From Firmicutes bacterium AM55-24TS (GTDB taxonomy: Bacteria > Bacillota > Clostridia > UBA1381): DNA of 32,448 bases. Location of the stretch: positions 1-32,448 of the forward strand of contig QTVU01000035.1 in NCBI GenBank assembly GCA_003460745.1, in the 5' to 3' direction. This document shows, piece by piece, positions 7,831 through 16,793 of the stretch (positions are counted from its first letter, which is position 1; every line of letters begins with the position of its first letter). The position numbers and the translations under genes are program-made. The notes below the pieces were generated by a model. That model was not told the origin of the DNA. It saw only the letters and a program-made list of their open reading frames with translations, and did no database searches.

Positions 7831-8847
7831 TTATTTGATTGAATTGACTACTTCTTCCACAGGCTCTCTGCCCGTATCGGTTCCGTAAATATTATAATCG
7901 ATTTTATCTTCGGTAAAATATGCCGATACATCATTTTCATATTCGTTATACACCGGCTCTGTATCGTCATTTCCGCTGTAATAATAATTTACGTCTATTC
8001 TTCCGCCGTTTTCTGATTCAAAAGCCGCACCGCAGTTATATGTATCGGTCGTTTCAAAACCGCTCGGAGCGTTTATTTCTATTTGAGGTGTCGGCACTGA
8101 TGTAGCCATAGCCGAACTCATTGCCATTCCGGTGCCGATAACCGTATCGGCATTGCCTTCATCGCTTGTAATTTCGGTCGGCACTTCTTTTTTTGTACTG
8201 ATTTCTGCTGTTCTGTCACTTGACATAAAAGCAGAAAATATTGTTGATAATTCGAGTGCGTTTTCCTCGATTGCACTTTCTTCGACAGTGACATCTTCCG
8301 TTATTTCTTGAATTTCACTGTTTTGTCCACTCTCGATATTGGGGATTTCGGTTTTGTCCTCGATTTTAAGCGATTTGTTCTCGTTTGCTATCCGATTATT
8401 TACCGCAACTTTTTCATTGTCACTACTCTTATAGTCACCATTCTTTTTCTCCGTTTTAGTTTGACTATCCAAATAGTTATTGGGAGGGGGAGTATAGGGA
8501 TTTTGAATAGTTTGGGGACTATCGGTAGGATACGGATATGAAGTATCCGCTGTATTTGAAACTACACTTTCCGACATATCGGACGGTGTCGGTGTTGAAA
8601 CTTGCTCCTCAATAATCACGCCGTCATCTCTTGTTTTCTGCCAATACGGCATAGATATAACCGCCGCAGACACAACAACAACTGCCGCCGCAGCCGATAC
8701 CGCATATTTTGCGTATCGCCTATACGGTAGGGGAGATTGTCTTTTCTCTGCACCTTTATGCGCATTCAAGATAACTCTGTTTATCATATCTTCACTCGGT
8801 TTTATATCGTCATTGGCTTGTTTATAAATTTTTCTAAACAAAGTCAT
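7831..8847 (-). CDS. Membrane-anchored anti-sigma-like protein
   Basis: This 338-residue protein has a ~45-residue cytoplasmic N-terminus (IKPSEDMINRVILNAHK), one membrane helix (about 48-68, YAVSAAAAVVVVSAAVISMP), and a long Ser/Thr/Pro/Glu-rich extracellular region with low-complexity stretches (TPTPSDM, PYPTDSPQT, TPPPNNY). The final ~80 residues may form a small folded domain. Position and topology fit a cognate anti-sigma factor: its start overlaps the 3' end of the ECF sigma gene by 14 bp, with its ribosome binding site AAAGGAGATT inside that gene. I saw no clear zinc-type (ZAS) HxxxCxxC motif. The role is inferred from context. Confidence 0.65.
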   Translation of the reverse strand: MTLFRKIYKQANDDIKPSEDMINRVILNAHKGAEKRQSPLPYRRYAKYAVSAAAAVVVVSAAVISMPYWQKTRDDGVIIEEQVSTPTPSDMSESVVSNTADTSYPYPTDSPQTIQNPYTPPPNNYLDSQTKTEKKNGDYKSSDNEKVAVNNRIANENKSLKIEDKTEIPNIESGQNSEIQEITEDVTVEESAIEENALELSTIFSAFMSSDRTAEISTKKEVPTEITSDEGNADTVIGTGMAMSSAMATSVPTPQIEINAPSGFETTDTYNCGAAFESENGGRIDVNYYYSGNDDTEPVYNEYENDVSAYFTEDKIDYNIYGTDTGREPVEEVVNSIK

Positions 8848-9325
8848 AATCTCCTTTCAGTTTATTTTTAAGCAACATTCTGCCTCTGTGTAAATGCGAT
8901 TTAACAGTCGATTCTTTTATGTCAATGCTTTCGGCGATTTCCCTCACGCTCATATCCTCATAATAGAAAAGATGTATCACCGTACGATATTTTAAGGGAA
9001 GGTCTTGTACAGCGAAATACACGTCACTTTTTTCGGGATTGTCAAAGGTTAAATCTTCTTCAAGCGGAACGATTTTCTTGAACCACGATGACATAAAAAC
9101 ACTCTTTGAGCAATTTATTGTCACCCTAATGAGCCAAGCCTTTATATGTTCCTCCGACTCAAATTTATCTTTATTATGTATAAATCGAACAAACACGTCT
9201 TGCGTCACATCTTCGGCAAAAGTTTGATTTTTCGTTTGTGACAAAGCAAGTTTATACACCATATCAAAATACTTGCGTATAACTTCGTCAGATGAAACGT
9301 CTGTTTTTGACCTTTCGTCTGTCAT
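8834..9325 (-). CDS. ECF-family RNA polymerase sigma factor
   Basis: This 163-residue protein has the two conserved regions of an ECF sigma factor. Sigma region 2 covers about 18-85 (YFDMVYKLALSQTKNQTFAE, DVTQDVFVRFI, EEHIKAWLIRVTINCSKS). Region 4 covers about 105-155 (LPLKYRTVIHLFYYEDMSVR then EIAESIDIKESTVKSHLHRG, the -35-reading helix). It would direct RNA polymerase to a small envelope-related regulon under control of the overlapping membrane anti-sigma gene. ATG 9325 follows GGGAGGGGG; a GTG at 9343 is less likely. A predicted ECF-type promoter lies just upstream, suggesting autoregulation. Confidence 0.9.
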   Translation of the reverse strand: MTDERSKTDVSSDEVIRKYFDMVYKLALSQTKNQTFAEDVTQDVFVRFIHNKDKFESEEHIKAWLIRVTINCSKSVFMSSWFKKIVPLEEDLTFDNPEKSDVYFAVQDLPLKYRTVIHLFYYEDMSVREIAESIDIKESTVKSHLHRGRMLLKNKLKGDYDFV

Positions 9326-9344
9326 TAATCCCCCTCCCTTCACT

Positions 9345-9376
9345 TATAATACAATTCAGCACACCAAAAGGTTGCA
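9345..9376 (-). promoter_or_regulatory. Predicted ECF-type promoter of the sigma operon
   Basis: On the minus strand TGCAACCTTTTGG (9376 to 9364) is followed about 17 bp later by GTATTATA (9352 to 9345), 20 bp before the start of the sigma gene. An AACC-containing -35 is typical of ECF sigma factors and differs from the TTGACA-type promoters elsewhere in the window. Autoregulation is inferred. Confidence 0.5.
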
Positions 9377-9394
9377 CTTTTTTCAAAAAAATTT

Positions 9395-9886
9395 TTATAA
9401 AGTGTGATAATGTGGAATTATATCTTCGTATGTTCCGTCTTTCATGCGGAAACCTTTAGGTATTACGCCGAGTTGTACAAAGCCGAGTTTTTTGTATAAT
9501 TTAAGCGCATATTGATTAGTTGCGACAACAGCATTAAATTGAAGTACATCGTAACCGATTTCCTTTGCTTTTTTCAAGCAATCCGTCACAAGAATTTCAC
9601 CTATATGCTTACCTCTTTGTGTTGATTTCACCGCATAGCTTGCATTGCAGATATGACCGCATCTGCCGACATTGTTCGGATGAAGTATGTAGAGCCCGAC
9701 AATATCACCCGTTTCTTCATCATACGCAATGCCTGTATATGACTGACTCTTAAAAAATTCCAATCCGCTCTTTTCCGTAAGACATTCTTCCTGCGGAAAA
9801 GCCACTCCGTCCTCTACGACTTCGTTCCAAATTTCATTTGCGGCTTGTATATCGCTTTCATTAAATTCTCTTACTTTTATGTTCAT
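9395..9886 (-). CDS. GNAT-family N-acetyltransferase
   Basis: This 163-residue single-domain acetyltransferase contains VREFNESDIQAANEIWNEVV at the start and the acetyl-CoA-binding motif A (ASYAVKSTQRGKHIGEILVT) at about 85-105. ATNQYALKLYKKLGFVQLGV near the end is the 'N..a..lY.klGF' motif. Overall it resembles phosphinothricin-like or generic GNAT enzymes; the acceptor is unknown. The start follows GGAAGGTG. It lies downstream of the rpsR terminator, so it is probably a separate transcription unit. Confidence 0.8.
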   Translation of the reverse strand: MNIKVREFNESDIQAANEIWNEVVEDGVAFPQEECLTEKSGLEFFKSQSYTGIAYDEETGDIVGLYILHPNNVGRCGHICNASYAVKSTQRGKHIGEILVTDCLKKAKEIGYDVLQFNAVVATNQYALKLYKKLGFVQLGVIPKGFRMKDGTYEDIIPHYHTL

Positions 9887-9916
9887 TATAACACCTTCCG
9901 TTAAATTATATATAAA

Positions 9917-9943
9917 AAAACGGAATGCAGTGCATTCCGTTTA
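9917..9943 (-). terminator. Terminator of the rpsF-ssb-rpsR operon
   Basis: A near-perfect stem (AAACGGAATGC / GCATTCCGTTT around AGT) is followed on the minus strand by a T-run. It lies just downstream of the rpsR stop. Confidence 0.85.
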
Positions 9944-9952
9944 AAAAATCAA

Positions 9953-10198
9953 TTATTCAGCAACGAATGGCAATAGTGCTATAATTCTTGCACGCTTGAT
10001 AGCTGTTGTAAGCTGTCTTTGGTGCTTTGCACAGTTACCGCTGATACGTCTTGGCACGATCTTGCCTCTTTCAGTAACGTATCTTCTAAGCTTTGCTGTA
10101 TCCTTATAATCGATATGCTCAACCTTATCTACGCAGAACATACAAACCTTTTTCTTAGGTCTTCTTGCTCTCTGTGGTCTGTCATTTCTTTCAGCCAT
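9953..10198 (-). CDS. rpsR: 30S ribosomal protein S18
   Basis: This 81-residue protein is full length for bS18. It has the KKVCMFC motif near the N-terminus, [20 protein letters not shown] and [20 protein letters not shown] then [11 protein letters not shown]. It binds S6 and 16S rRNA in the small-subunit platform. The start follows AGGAGG. It is the last gene of the classic rpsF-ssb-rpsR operon and has its own strong terminator. Confidence 0.97.
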   Translation of the reverse strand: MAERNDRPQRARRPKKKVCMFCVDKVEHIDYKDTAKLRRYVTERGKIVPRRISGNCAKHQRQLTTAIKRARIIALLPFVAE

Positions 10199-10234
10199 GT
10201 TATTTTCCTCCTATCAATTTTTATCACGCGGATG

Positions 10235-10723
10235 TTAGAATGGCAAATCGTCTTCCGAACCGTCAAGGTCCGAAAAATCGCCCATATCAAAATCATCACC
10301 AAAGTTTGGTTCACTGCCTTGTGCAGGCTGCGATTGAGGAGCGTTAAATCCGCCCTGATTAAAGCCTTGGTTCTGATAATTTCCTCCGCCTTGAGTACCT
10401 GATTCGGCTCTTGAACCGGTAAAGTAAGCCTCGTCTACAACAACTTCCGTCGCATACTGCTTTTTACCGTCATTACCGTCCCAACTTCTCGATTGAATAC
10501 TTCCGACTACCGCAATCATACTGCCCTTTTGGAAATATCTTGCGATAAATTCACCTGTCTGACGCCATGCAACGCAGTTGATGAAATCAGCCTGCTGCTG
10601 AGCATCTTTACCGGCGAAACGTCTGTTTACCGCGATTGAAAATCTCGCAAGTGAAACACCGTTCGGAGTCTGACGCATTTCGACGTCGCGTGTAAGACGT
10701 CCCATTAATATAACTTTGTTCAT
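10235..10723 (-). CDS. ssb: Single-stranded DNA-binding protein
   Basis: This 162-residue protein has the N-terminal OB fold (MNKVILMGRLTRDVEMRQTP, IAVNRR, DFINCVAWRQTGEFIARYFQ, GSIQSRSWDG) over about 1-105. A flexible Gly/Gln/Asn-rich linker follows, then the acidic tail ending DDLPF that recruits partner proteins. It coats single-stranded DNA in replication and repair. It sits between rpsF and rpsR as is usual in Firmicutes. Confidence 0.97.
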   Translation of the reverse strand: MNKVILMGRLTRDVEMRQTPNGVSLARFSIAVNRRFAGKDAQQQADFINCVAWRQTGEFIARYFQKGSMIAVVGSIQSRSWDGNDGKKQYATEVVVDEAYFTGSRAESGTQGGGNYQNQGFNQGGFNAPQSQPAQGSEPNFGDDFDMGDFSDLDGSEDDLPF

Positions 10724-10749
10724 ACTTACACCGCTTTCTTCACAAAAGA

Positions 10750-11052
10750 CTATTCTTCGTCTTTTCTGATAACAATAGTTCTTAGGATACCTTCTGTAAT
10801 CTTATACTGTCTTTCAAGTTCTTTAGGGAACTCGCTGTCAGCCTTGAAGTTTACAAGATAGTAGAAACCTTCTGTTCTATCATTAATTTCGTAAGCAAGT
10901 CTTCTCTTGCCCCATTCGTCAACAGATTCAAGTTCACCGTTCTGTTCGATAAGTGTTGTAAACTTATCCTTTAGAGCAGTAACCGTTTCCTCATCAAGTG
11001 TTGCGTCAATGATAAAAATTGTTTCATAGCTGTTTAGTATTTTTTCAGCCAT
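10750..11052 (-). CDS. rpsF: 30S ribosomal protein S6
   Basis: This 100-residue protein has the bS6 pattern: NSYETIFIIDATLDEETVTA, WGKRRLAYEINDRTEGFYYL, NFKADSEFPKELERQYKITE and ILRTIVIRK. It is a partner of S18 in the 30S platform. ATG 11052 follows AAGGAGGTG; the longer frame to 11103 would run through the leader hairpin and is rejected. It is the first gene of the operon, with a candidate autoregulatory leader upstream. Confidence 0.96.
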   Translation of the reverse strand: MAEKILNSYETIFIIDATLDEETVTALKDKFTTLIEQNGELESVDEWGKRRLAYEINDRTEGFYYLVNFKADSEFPKELERQYKITEGILRTIVIRKDEE

Positions 11053-11070
11053 TTTCTGCACCTCCTTATG

Positions 11071-11104
11071 GACTTTTGTCCCACACATACCCCGTGTGGG
11101 CAAG
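11071..11104 (-). promoter_or_regulatory. Candidate S6:S18-type leader hairpin upstream of rpsF
   Basis: The rpsF 5' leader contains a 7-bp perfect stem (CCCACAC / GTGTGGG at 11080-11086 and 11094-11100) with a G-rich loop, ending about 28 nt before the rpsF start. In many bacteria the rpsF leader folds into a hairpin bound by the S6:S18 complex for feedback control. I could not verify the diagnostic bulge, so the call rests on position and hairpin only. Confidence 0.4.
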
Positions 11105-11172
11105 GATTGCTTACGTTTACCGCAAGCTTTGTAATTATATATCTTTTTTCAGCAAATGTCAAGCATTTTTTA

Positions 11173-11529
11173 CTATTTTGCTCTATATTTTTCACTGCTG
11201 ACAAGATAATCGTAATATTCGCAAAGCATTTCGATGCCTTTGCCGTTTAGTTTTGTTAAGTCGAAGTCGATATTATCAAGCAATTTCACTCTGTACCGTT
11301 CGTCCGTCCTGCCGCAAAGGTAGTCAACGGGGACTTTAAAAAGTTTGGCAAGATATGTTATCGCCGCCACTTCGGGAATACGCTCGCCGCTTTCCCAATT
11401 TGCGATACACGTTCTTGAAACATTCATTCTCTCCGCAAGTCCCGCCTGCGTTATAGCGTTTTCTTTTCTCAGTTCCCTAAGCCTTTGAGCAAAGCACTTT
11501 TTGAACGTACCGTTATTCTTCTTTATCAT
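11173..11529 (-). CDS. XRE-family HTH transcriptional regulator
   Basis: This protein of about 118 residues has an N-terminal Cro/C1-type helix-turn-helix (about 10-65: RLRELRKENAITQAGLAERM, NVSRTCIANWESGERIPEVA, YLAKLFKVPVDYLCGRTDE). A short helical C-terminus follows. The exact start is uncertain: in-frame ATGs at 11565, 11538 and 11529 all lie inside the 3' end of ftsH and none has a strong ribosome binding site. The gene therefore overlaps ftsH and is probably expressed with it by coupling. The operator is unknown. Confidence 0.75.
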   Translation of the reverse strand: MIKKNNGTFKKCFAQRLRELRKENAITQAGLAERMNVSRTCIANWESGERIPEVAAITYLAKLFKVPVDYLCGRTDERYRVKLLDNIDFDLTKLNGKGIEMLCEYYDYLVSSEKYRAK

Positions 11530-13507
11530 TTTCTTCATTAACTGCGGCACTTTCTTCTGCATCACTGTCAGAATTTTCTCTGCCGCTTTTTACACGGTTG
11601 AATATCTCCATAAACTGATCGCCGGTAATAGTTTCCTTATTGATAAGAAACTCTGCGATTTCATCAAGTGCGTCACGATTTTCTTTCAATATATTAAATG
11701 CCTTTTCGTGACACTCTTTCAATACACGTACAACTTCCTTATCAATATCTGTCTTTGTTTCCTCCGAACAGTTTGAAACGTTTCTGCCGTCAAGATATTT
11801 ATTCTGTATGCTTTCAAGTCCGGCCATACCGAATTTTTCCGACATACCGTACTGAGTAATCATATTTCTCGCAAGTGACGTTGCACGTTCAATATCGTTT
11901 GACGCGCCTGTTGTCTGCACGTTGAATACAAGTTCTTCCGCCGCACGGCCTGCAAGGAACACTGTAATCTGGTCAACTATTTCATCTTTTGACATTAAAT
12001 AACGTTCTTCCTCTTCAGGCATTTGCATTGTATAACCAAGTGAACCCATAGTTCTCGGAACGATTGTGATTTTGTGAACAGGCTGAGTATGTTTCTGTAC
12101 CGCCGTTGCAAGTGCGTGACCGACTTCGTGGAACGAAACGATTCTCTTTTCCTTTTCGGACAAAATTCTGTCTTTCTTTTCTTTACCGGCGATTATGACT
12201 TCAACAGCCTCCATAAGATCTTCTTGACTTACGGTCTTTCTGTTACATCTTACCGCCCTTAAAGCCGCCTCATTTACCATATTCGCAAGGTCTGCACCTG
12301 CCGCACCGCTTGTTGCAAGTGCCATTTCGTGAAGATTAATGTCAGGCTCTGTTTTAACGTGCTTTATATGCACACGCAAAATATCTTCTCTGCCCTTTAA
12401 ATCAGGCTTTTCAACAATAATTCTTCTGTCAAATCTACCCGGTCTTAAAAGTGCCTTATCAAGCACTTCCGGACGGTTGGTTGCCGCCAAAATAACAAGT
12501 CCCTTTGACGAATCAAATCCGTCCATTTCGCTTAACAGCTGATTTAAAGTTTGTTCACGTTCATCATTTGAACTAATCTGATTATCTCTCGATTTACCGA
12601 TTGCGTCAATTTCGTCTATAAATATAATACAAGGTGCTTTTGCCGATGCTTGCTTAAACAAGTCACGAACTCTTGACGCACCGACGCCGACAAACATTTC
12701 CACAAATTCCGAACCGGAAAGCGAGAAAAACGGCACTTTCGCCTCACCGGCAACCGCCTTTGCAAGGAGTGTTTTACCTGTTCCCGGCGGTCCGACCAAA
12801 AGTGCACCCTTAGGCTGTTTTGCACCGATTGCAAGATATTTTGACGGATTATGAAGATAATCGACTATTTCATCAAGCGATTCTTTAGCCTCTTCCTGAC
12901 CGGCAACGTCCGCAAACGTTACGCCTGTCGCATTTTCTACGTTATACATCTTTGCGTTGGACTGACCTATTCCCATAATTCCGCCGCCACCGCCGATTTT
13001 CTTCGACATTGAACGTGTCAAAATAAAGAACAGTAAATAAATAACTACCAACGGCAATATCCATGTAAGGAAGAAATCAAGCACGGGACTGTTATGTTGT
13101 ATCGGCGTAGAATATTTCACACCGTGACTGTCCAAATCCGCAAGAAGTCTGTCGTCAGGAATATATCCCGTATAATACACATTTCTGCTGTTTTCCTTTG
13201 CCTGTTCTATAACCGCGTCTGTATCTATGCCCATCATCTTCATAAACTCGGTTGTTTTAGGCGTTGTTATCGGCTGTGATTCGTCATACTTTTCATATAT
13301 GACTATCTGCTCCGACTGCAAAATAACCTCGTCAACTTTATTTTCATCAAGCATAGTCAAAAATTCACTGTACGATATTTCCTGTTTCTTCGGTGTCTGC
13401 AACGACAGCATTACCATATTTAAAATAACTGTCGCAATAACCGAAATCACCAAAAATATCAACAACGGATTTTTCAGCGGCGAACGGTTTTTCTTTTTAT
13501 TATCCAT
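11513..13507 (-). CDS. ftsH: ATP-dependent zinc metalloprotease FtsH
   Basis: This 664-residue protein is normal length for the family. It has an N-terminal membrane helix (about 14-35), a small external domain, and a second helix (about 145-165). The AAA+ module has Walker A GPPGTGKT, Walker [13 protein letters not shown] and the second region of homology ([20 protein letters not shown]). The M41 protease domain has zinc motif HEVGH (usually HEAGH). It degrades membrane and regulatory proteins. The start follows TGGAGG. The 3' end overlaps an XRE regulator gene. Confidence 0.97.
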   Translation of the reverse strand: MDNKKKNRSPLKNPLLIFLVISVIATVILNMVMLSLQTPKKQEISYSEFLTMLDENKVDEVILQSEQIVIYEKYDESQPITTPKTTEFMKMMGIDTDAVIEQAKENSRNVYYTGYIPDDRLLADLDSHGVKYSTPIQHNSPVLDFFLTWILPLVVIYLLFFILTRSMSKKIGGGGGIMGIGQSNAKMYNVENATGVTFADVAGQEEAKESLDEIVDYLHNPSKYLAIGAKQPKGALLVGPPGTGKTLLAKAVAGEAKVPFFSLSGSEFVEMFVGVGASRVRDLFKQASAKAPCIIFIDEIDAIGKSRDNQISSNDEREQTLNQLLSEMDGFDSSKGLVILAATNRPEVLDKALLRPGRFDRRIIVEKPDLKGREDILRVHIKHVKTEPDINLHEMALATSGAAGADLANMVNEAALRAVRCNRKTVSQEDLMEAVEVIIAGKEKKDRILSEKEKRIVSFHEVGHALATAVQKHTQPVHKITIVPRTMGSLGYTMQMPEEEERYLMSKDEIVDQITVFLAGRAAEELVFNVQTTGASNDIERATSLARNMITQYGMSEKFGMAGLESIQNKYLDGRNVSNCSEETKTDIDKEVVRVLKECHEKAFNILKENRDALDEIAEFLINKETITGDQFMEIFNRVKSGRENSDSDAEESAAVNEENDKEE

Positions 13508-13665
13508 AAATGTTCCTCCACGTTTTTCTTCATATTTATATATAACTAATATTAAAAATGTCAGTCAATAGATATTGTAGCACTTTCCTCTTATTATTGC
13601 AATGTTAAATAAATTTTTTTACACAATTTTATTAAAATTCACAATTGTGAAATATATTATTTTAA

Positions 13666-13694
13666 TTGACTTATATATAAAAGAATGATAAAAT
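13666..13694 (+). promoter_or_regulatory. Strong sigma-A promoter of the SLH-protein gene
   Basis: TTGACT (13666-13671), a 17-bp spacer and TAAAAT (13689-13694) lie about 50 bp upstream of the SLH gene start within AT-rich DNA. This fits high expression of a surface protein. Confidence 0.7.
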
Positions 13695-13747
13695 ATCAGT
13701 ATCTGAATATTACTACACTAAATTCAAAACGAAAGGATGAATAACTC

Positions 13748-16744
13748 ATGAAAAAAATAACAGCAATTCTGACATCACTTATTATGACACTTTCCGTCAT
13801 ATGTCAAACATCGGTTTTTGCTGCATTCAGCGACGTAGGTGACGATAATACTTACAAAGACGCTATTACAACTTTAACAAAGCTTAAAGTTATTGACGGA
13901 TACGAAGACGGTACTTTCAAGCCTGACGGTCAAATCACAAGAGCCGAATTCACAAAGCTTATCGTATTTATACTTGGTTACAAAGACCTTGCATACGACT
14001 CATCAGACTTTACTGATGTTGACGCTTCACACTGGGCAAAGAACTATATTCAAACTGCCTACAATCTTGGCATAATCGCAGGTATGGGCGACGGTACTTT
14101 TGCTCCGGACGCTCCTGTAACTTATGAACAAGCTCTTAAAATGGTAGTTTGTACATTAGGTTATGTTCAGTTTGCCGAAAATCTCGGCGAATGGCCGGAA
14201 GGTTTCATTAAGCAGGCAAACACTCTTGACCTTACAAAGAAAGTTAATTCAACAGGTTACAGTGAAGGTGCAACAAGAGGTATGATTGCACAGGTACTTT
14301 ACAACGCACTTGAAATACCTATATACGAAAACAACGGTTACAACTGGGTTGCAACAGAGAAAACTCTTATGCAGGACTACCTAAAAGTTAAAAAGCTAAA
14401 AGGTACTCTTGTAGGTGTTGAAGATTACCTGACAGAGGACTGCAAGCAAGATCTTAACGAAAGTGAAATGGCTATCTTGCCGAACGACAGCAGTGATCTT
14501 GTAAAAATCGACTTCTCGGAATTCACTTCAAACGTTACAGATATAAGCAAATATCTTGGCAATACTATCACCGTTTACTATGAACAGTTGACAGACAAGG
14601 ACGACAGAAAGCTTATCATCATTGACGACGAAACAACAAAAAATTCTGAAATCAAATTAGATTATGAAGATTTAAACAGTTTTTCCGGCAACTCACTTAA
14701 ATACTATGATTCATCATCAAAGCTAAAGACTGTAAAACTAAAAGAAGATGAACTTACAGTAAGATACAACGGCAAACTTGTTGCAAAGAACGAAACCGTA
14801 ACTCTTACAAATCCGACAACAAAGCAGGAAGAAACATTCTCACGCGAAGAGGCACTTGAACAATGGCTTACTCCTGACACAGACTACACAATCTACGGTG
14901 ACGTTAAACTTACAGACAACGGTGACGACGGCACAATAGATATGATTCAAATAAACAACTATGACACAATAGTTGCTTATGCCACTCCTACAACAACAGA
15001 TTACCGTATAACAGACAAGCTCGTAACAGGTAACTACTTAATCCTTGACCCTCAAGCGTCTGATTATACATACACAATCACAAAGAACGGTTCGGAAATT
15101 CCTGTTACATCAATTTCCGCAAACGATGTAATTCTTTATACAAAGAGCCTTGACGGTTCGTACTACACACTTCTTGTTACAAATAATCCTGTTAAGGGTT
15201 CAATCACTTCAATCGGTTCAAACGGCGATAAAATGACAATCGGCGGTAAATCATATAAAATCGGCAGCAAGTGTGAGGCATACATAAATGACAAAGACGG
15301 CAAAACTCTTAAAACAGGCGTTTCGGGTACATTCTATCTTGACGCATTTAACACAGCCGTTTTCGGAACACTTGAACAGACTGCCGTAATTCCTTACGCT
15401 TACATCACAAACGCATTTATCGACCGTGACGAAGGCGGTAAGATTTACATTACTGCATATGCACCGACTGTTTCGGCAAGCAGTGCGTCGTCATATCCTG
15501 TAAAGGATAAAGTTAAGTTCAACGGTGCATCAATCAAGAGTGAACTTATAATTGACAAACTAAAAGCATCGGCCGATTATACAAACGATGATACAGAATT
15601 GGCAGATCATATTTACGGTGCAGGAAAAACTCCTACACTTACAGGTTTCTCACAACCGGCAAGAGTTACAATAACAAACGGTGAAGTTACACAAATCGTT
15701 GCTCTTACATCTGATGAACTTCAAACTCAAAATGACGACAAAGAACAAATCGCAAAGTGCAAAGCTGCCGATAAGTATACTTATTCATCAAACAGTTTCT
15801 CGCTTAACGGCAAAACAGCATTTTCAATAAACTCTTCAACAGTTGTTCTTTATGTTCCGGCAGACAGAACACAGAGAGAAAAATATGCTAAAAAAACCGC
15901 GTCATCAGCATTTACAACAGGTGATACATACTATGTAGAAGCATATGACATCAGTTCATCAAAGGTTGCCGGGCTTTTGGTACTTTACGGAAATGACGGT
16001 ACACTTACATCAGTTAAGAAAGATACAAACTTCTCAATCGTTTCTACTTTACCTGAAAGCGTATATAATGAAGTAAAAGACGATTCAGTTCTTCAATTCA
16101 ACGTATTCGCAGGTTCAAACACAGAAAAAGCCTGGACAACTTATGACCGTACAGAATTTGCAGACGCGCAAATCGGTGACGTTATCCAATTCGCTTATGA
16201 CAGCGATCAGCTTGCACAAGGACGTATAAACAACATTAAGTTCGCAGACATCGCAGAAGTTCTTGACGGCAAGACATATGACGGTAAAAAGTTCAACTGG
16301 GAAGAAGAACAAGACCCTACAGAAGATAATAATTATCAAAAATACAAATTCGATTACAGATTTAAAAAGAACGGTACTGACGAAGACGAAGTTTACAACA
16401 GCACATCAACAGGTACAGTTCCTTACTCAAGAGCTTGTATGTACAACATCAGCCAAGTCCTTACTGACGAAAAGAAGATTTATGTAACAAAGACAGGTTT
16501 TGAAAACGTTGACGGTACATATACTCTTGATGACAGCGATTACGAAGAAATCACAGTCAACGCGTCAACAAAGATTGTTCGTATGGACGAAGACAGAGAT
16601 GAAATCAGCAGATATGTCGATAACACAACAACAGACCTTTCAATCAACGATTTGAAAGACGCTAAAAACTACGGCGAAGATTGTTCAAAAGTTCTTGTAT
16701 GCTCATCAAAGGGTACTGCAAAACTTATCGTAATCTACAATTAA
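13748..16744 (+). CDS. SLH-domain surface (S-layer-like) protein
   Basis: This 998-residue exported protein has a signal peptide (MKKITAILTSLIMTLSVICQ then TSVFAA). Three SLH modules follow over about 27-190, with the hallmarks FSDVGDD.YKDAI, VIDGYEDGTFKPDGQITRAE, FTDVDASHWAKNYI, IIAGMGDGTFAPDAPVTYEQ and a degenerate third. SLH modules bind pyruvylated secondary wall polymer and anchor proteins to the cell wall. The ~800-residue remainder is Thr/Asp/Lys-rich with many beta-strand-like repeats and no recognised enzyme domain. Biased codon use and a consensus promoter suggest abundant expression. It is followed by a strong terminator. Confidence 0.9.
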   Translation: MKKITAILTSLIMTLSVICQTSVFAAFSDVGDDNTYKDAITTLTKLKVIDGYEDGTFKPDGQITRAEFTKLIVFILGYKDLAYDSSDFTDVDASHWAKNYIQTAYNLGIIAGMGDGTFAPDAPVTYEQALKMVVCTLGYVQFAENLGEWPEGFIKQANTLDLTKKVNSTGYSEGATRGMIAQVLYNALEIPIYENNGYNWVATEKTLMQDYLKVKKLKGTLVGVEDYLTEDCKQDLNESEMAILPNDSSDLVKIDFSEFTSNVTDISKYLGNTITVYYEQLTDKDDRKLIIIDDETTKNSEIKLDYEDLNSFSGNSLKYYDSSSKLKTVKLKEDELTVRYNGKLVAKNETVTLTNPTTKQEETFSREEALEQWLTPDTDYTIYGDVKLTDNGDDGTIDMIQINNYDTIVAYATPTTTDYRITDKLVTGNYLILDPQASDYTYTITKNGSEIPVTSISANDVILYTKSLDGSYYTLLVTNNPVKGSITSIGSNGDKMTIGGKSYKIGSKCEAYINDKDGKTLKTGVSGTFYLDAFNTAVFGTLEQTAVIPYAYITNAFIDRDEGGKIYITAYAPTVSASSASSYPVKDKVKFNGASIKSELIIDKLKASADYTNDDTELADHIYGAGKTPTLTGFSQPARVTITNGEVTQIVALTSDELQTQNDDKEQIAKCKAADKYTYSSNSFSLNGKTAFSINSSTVVLYVPADRTQREKYAKKTASSAFTTGDTYYVEAYDISSSKVAGLLVLYGNDGTLTSVKKDTNFSIVSTLPESVYNEVKDDSVLQFNVFAGSNTEKAWTTYDRTEFADAQIGDVIQFAYDSDQLAQGRINNIKFADIAEVLDGKTYDGKKFNWEEEQDPTEDNNYQKYKFDYRFKKNGTDEDEVYNSTSTGTVPYSRACMYNISQVLTDEKKIYVTKTGFENVDGTYTLDDSDYEEITVNASTKIVRMDEDRDEISRYVDNTTTDLSINDLKDAKNYGEDCSKVLVCSSKGTAKLIVIYN

Positions 16745-16757
16745 TCATAAACAACAA

Positions 16758-16793
16758 AAAACAAGTCACTTCAAAAGTGACTTGTTTTTTTAT
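16758..16793. terminator. Bidirectional terminator after the SLH gene
   Basis: A 12-bp perfect stem (AACAAGTCACTT / AAGTGACTTGTT, loop CAA) followed by a T-run lies between the SLH gene and the convergent glucosaminidase gene, with an A-run on the other side. Confidence 0.9.

Noticed and set aside
10019..10402. 127-residue ORF on the plus strand
   Set aside because: It is the shadow of rpsR and ssb.
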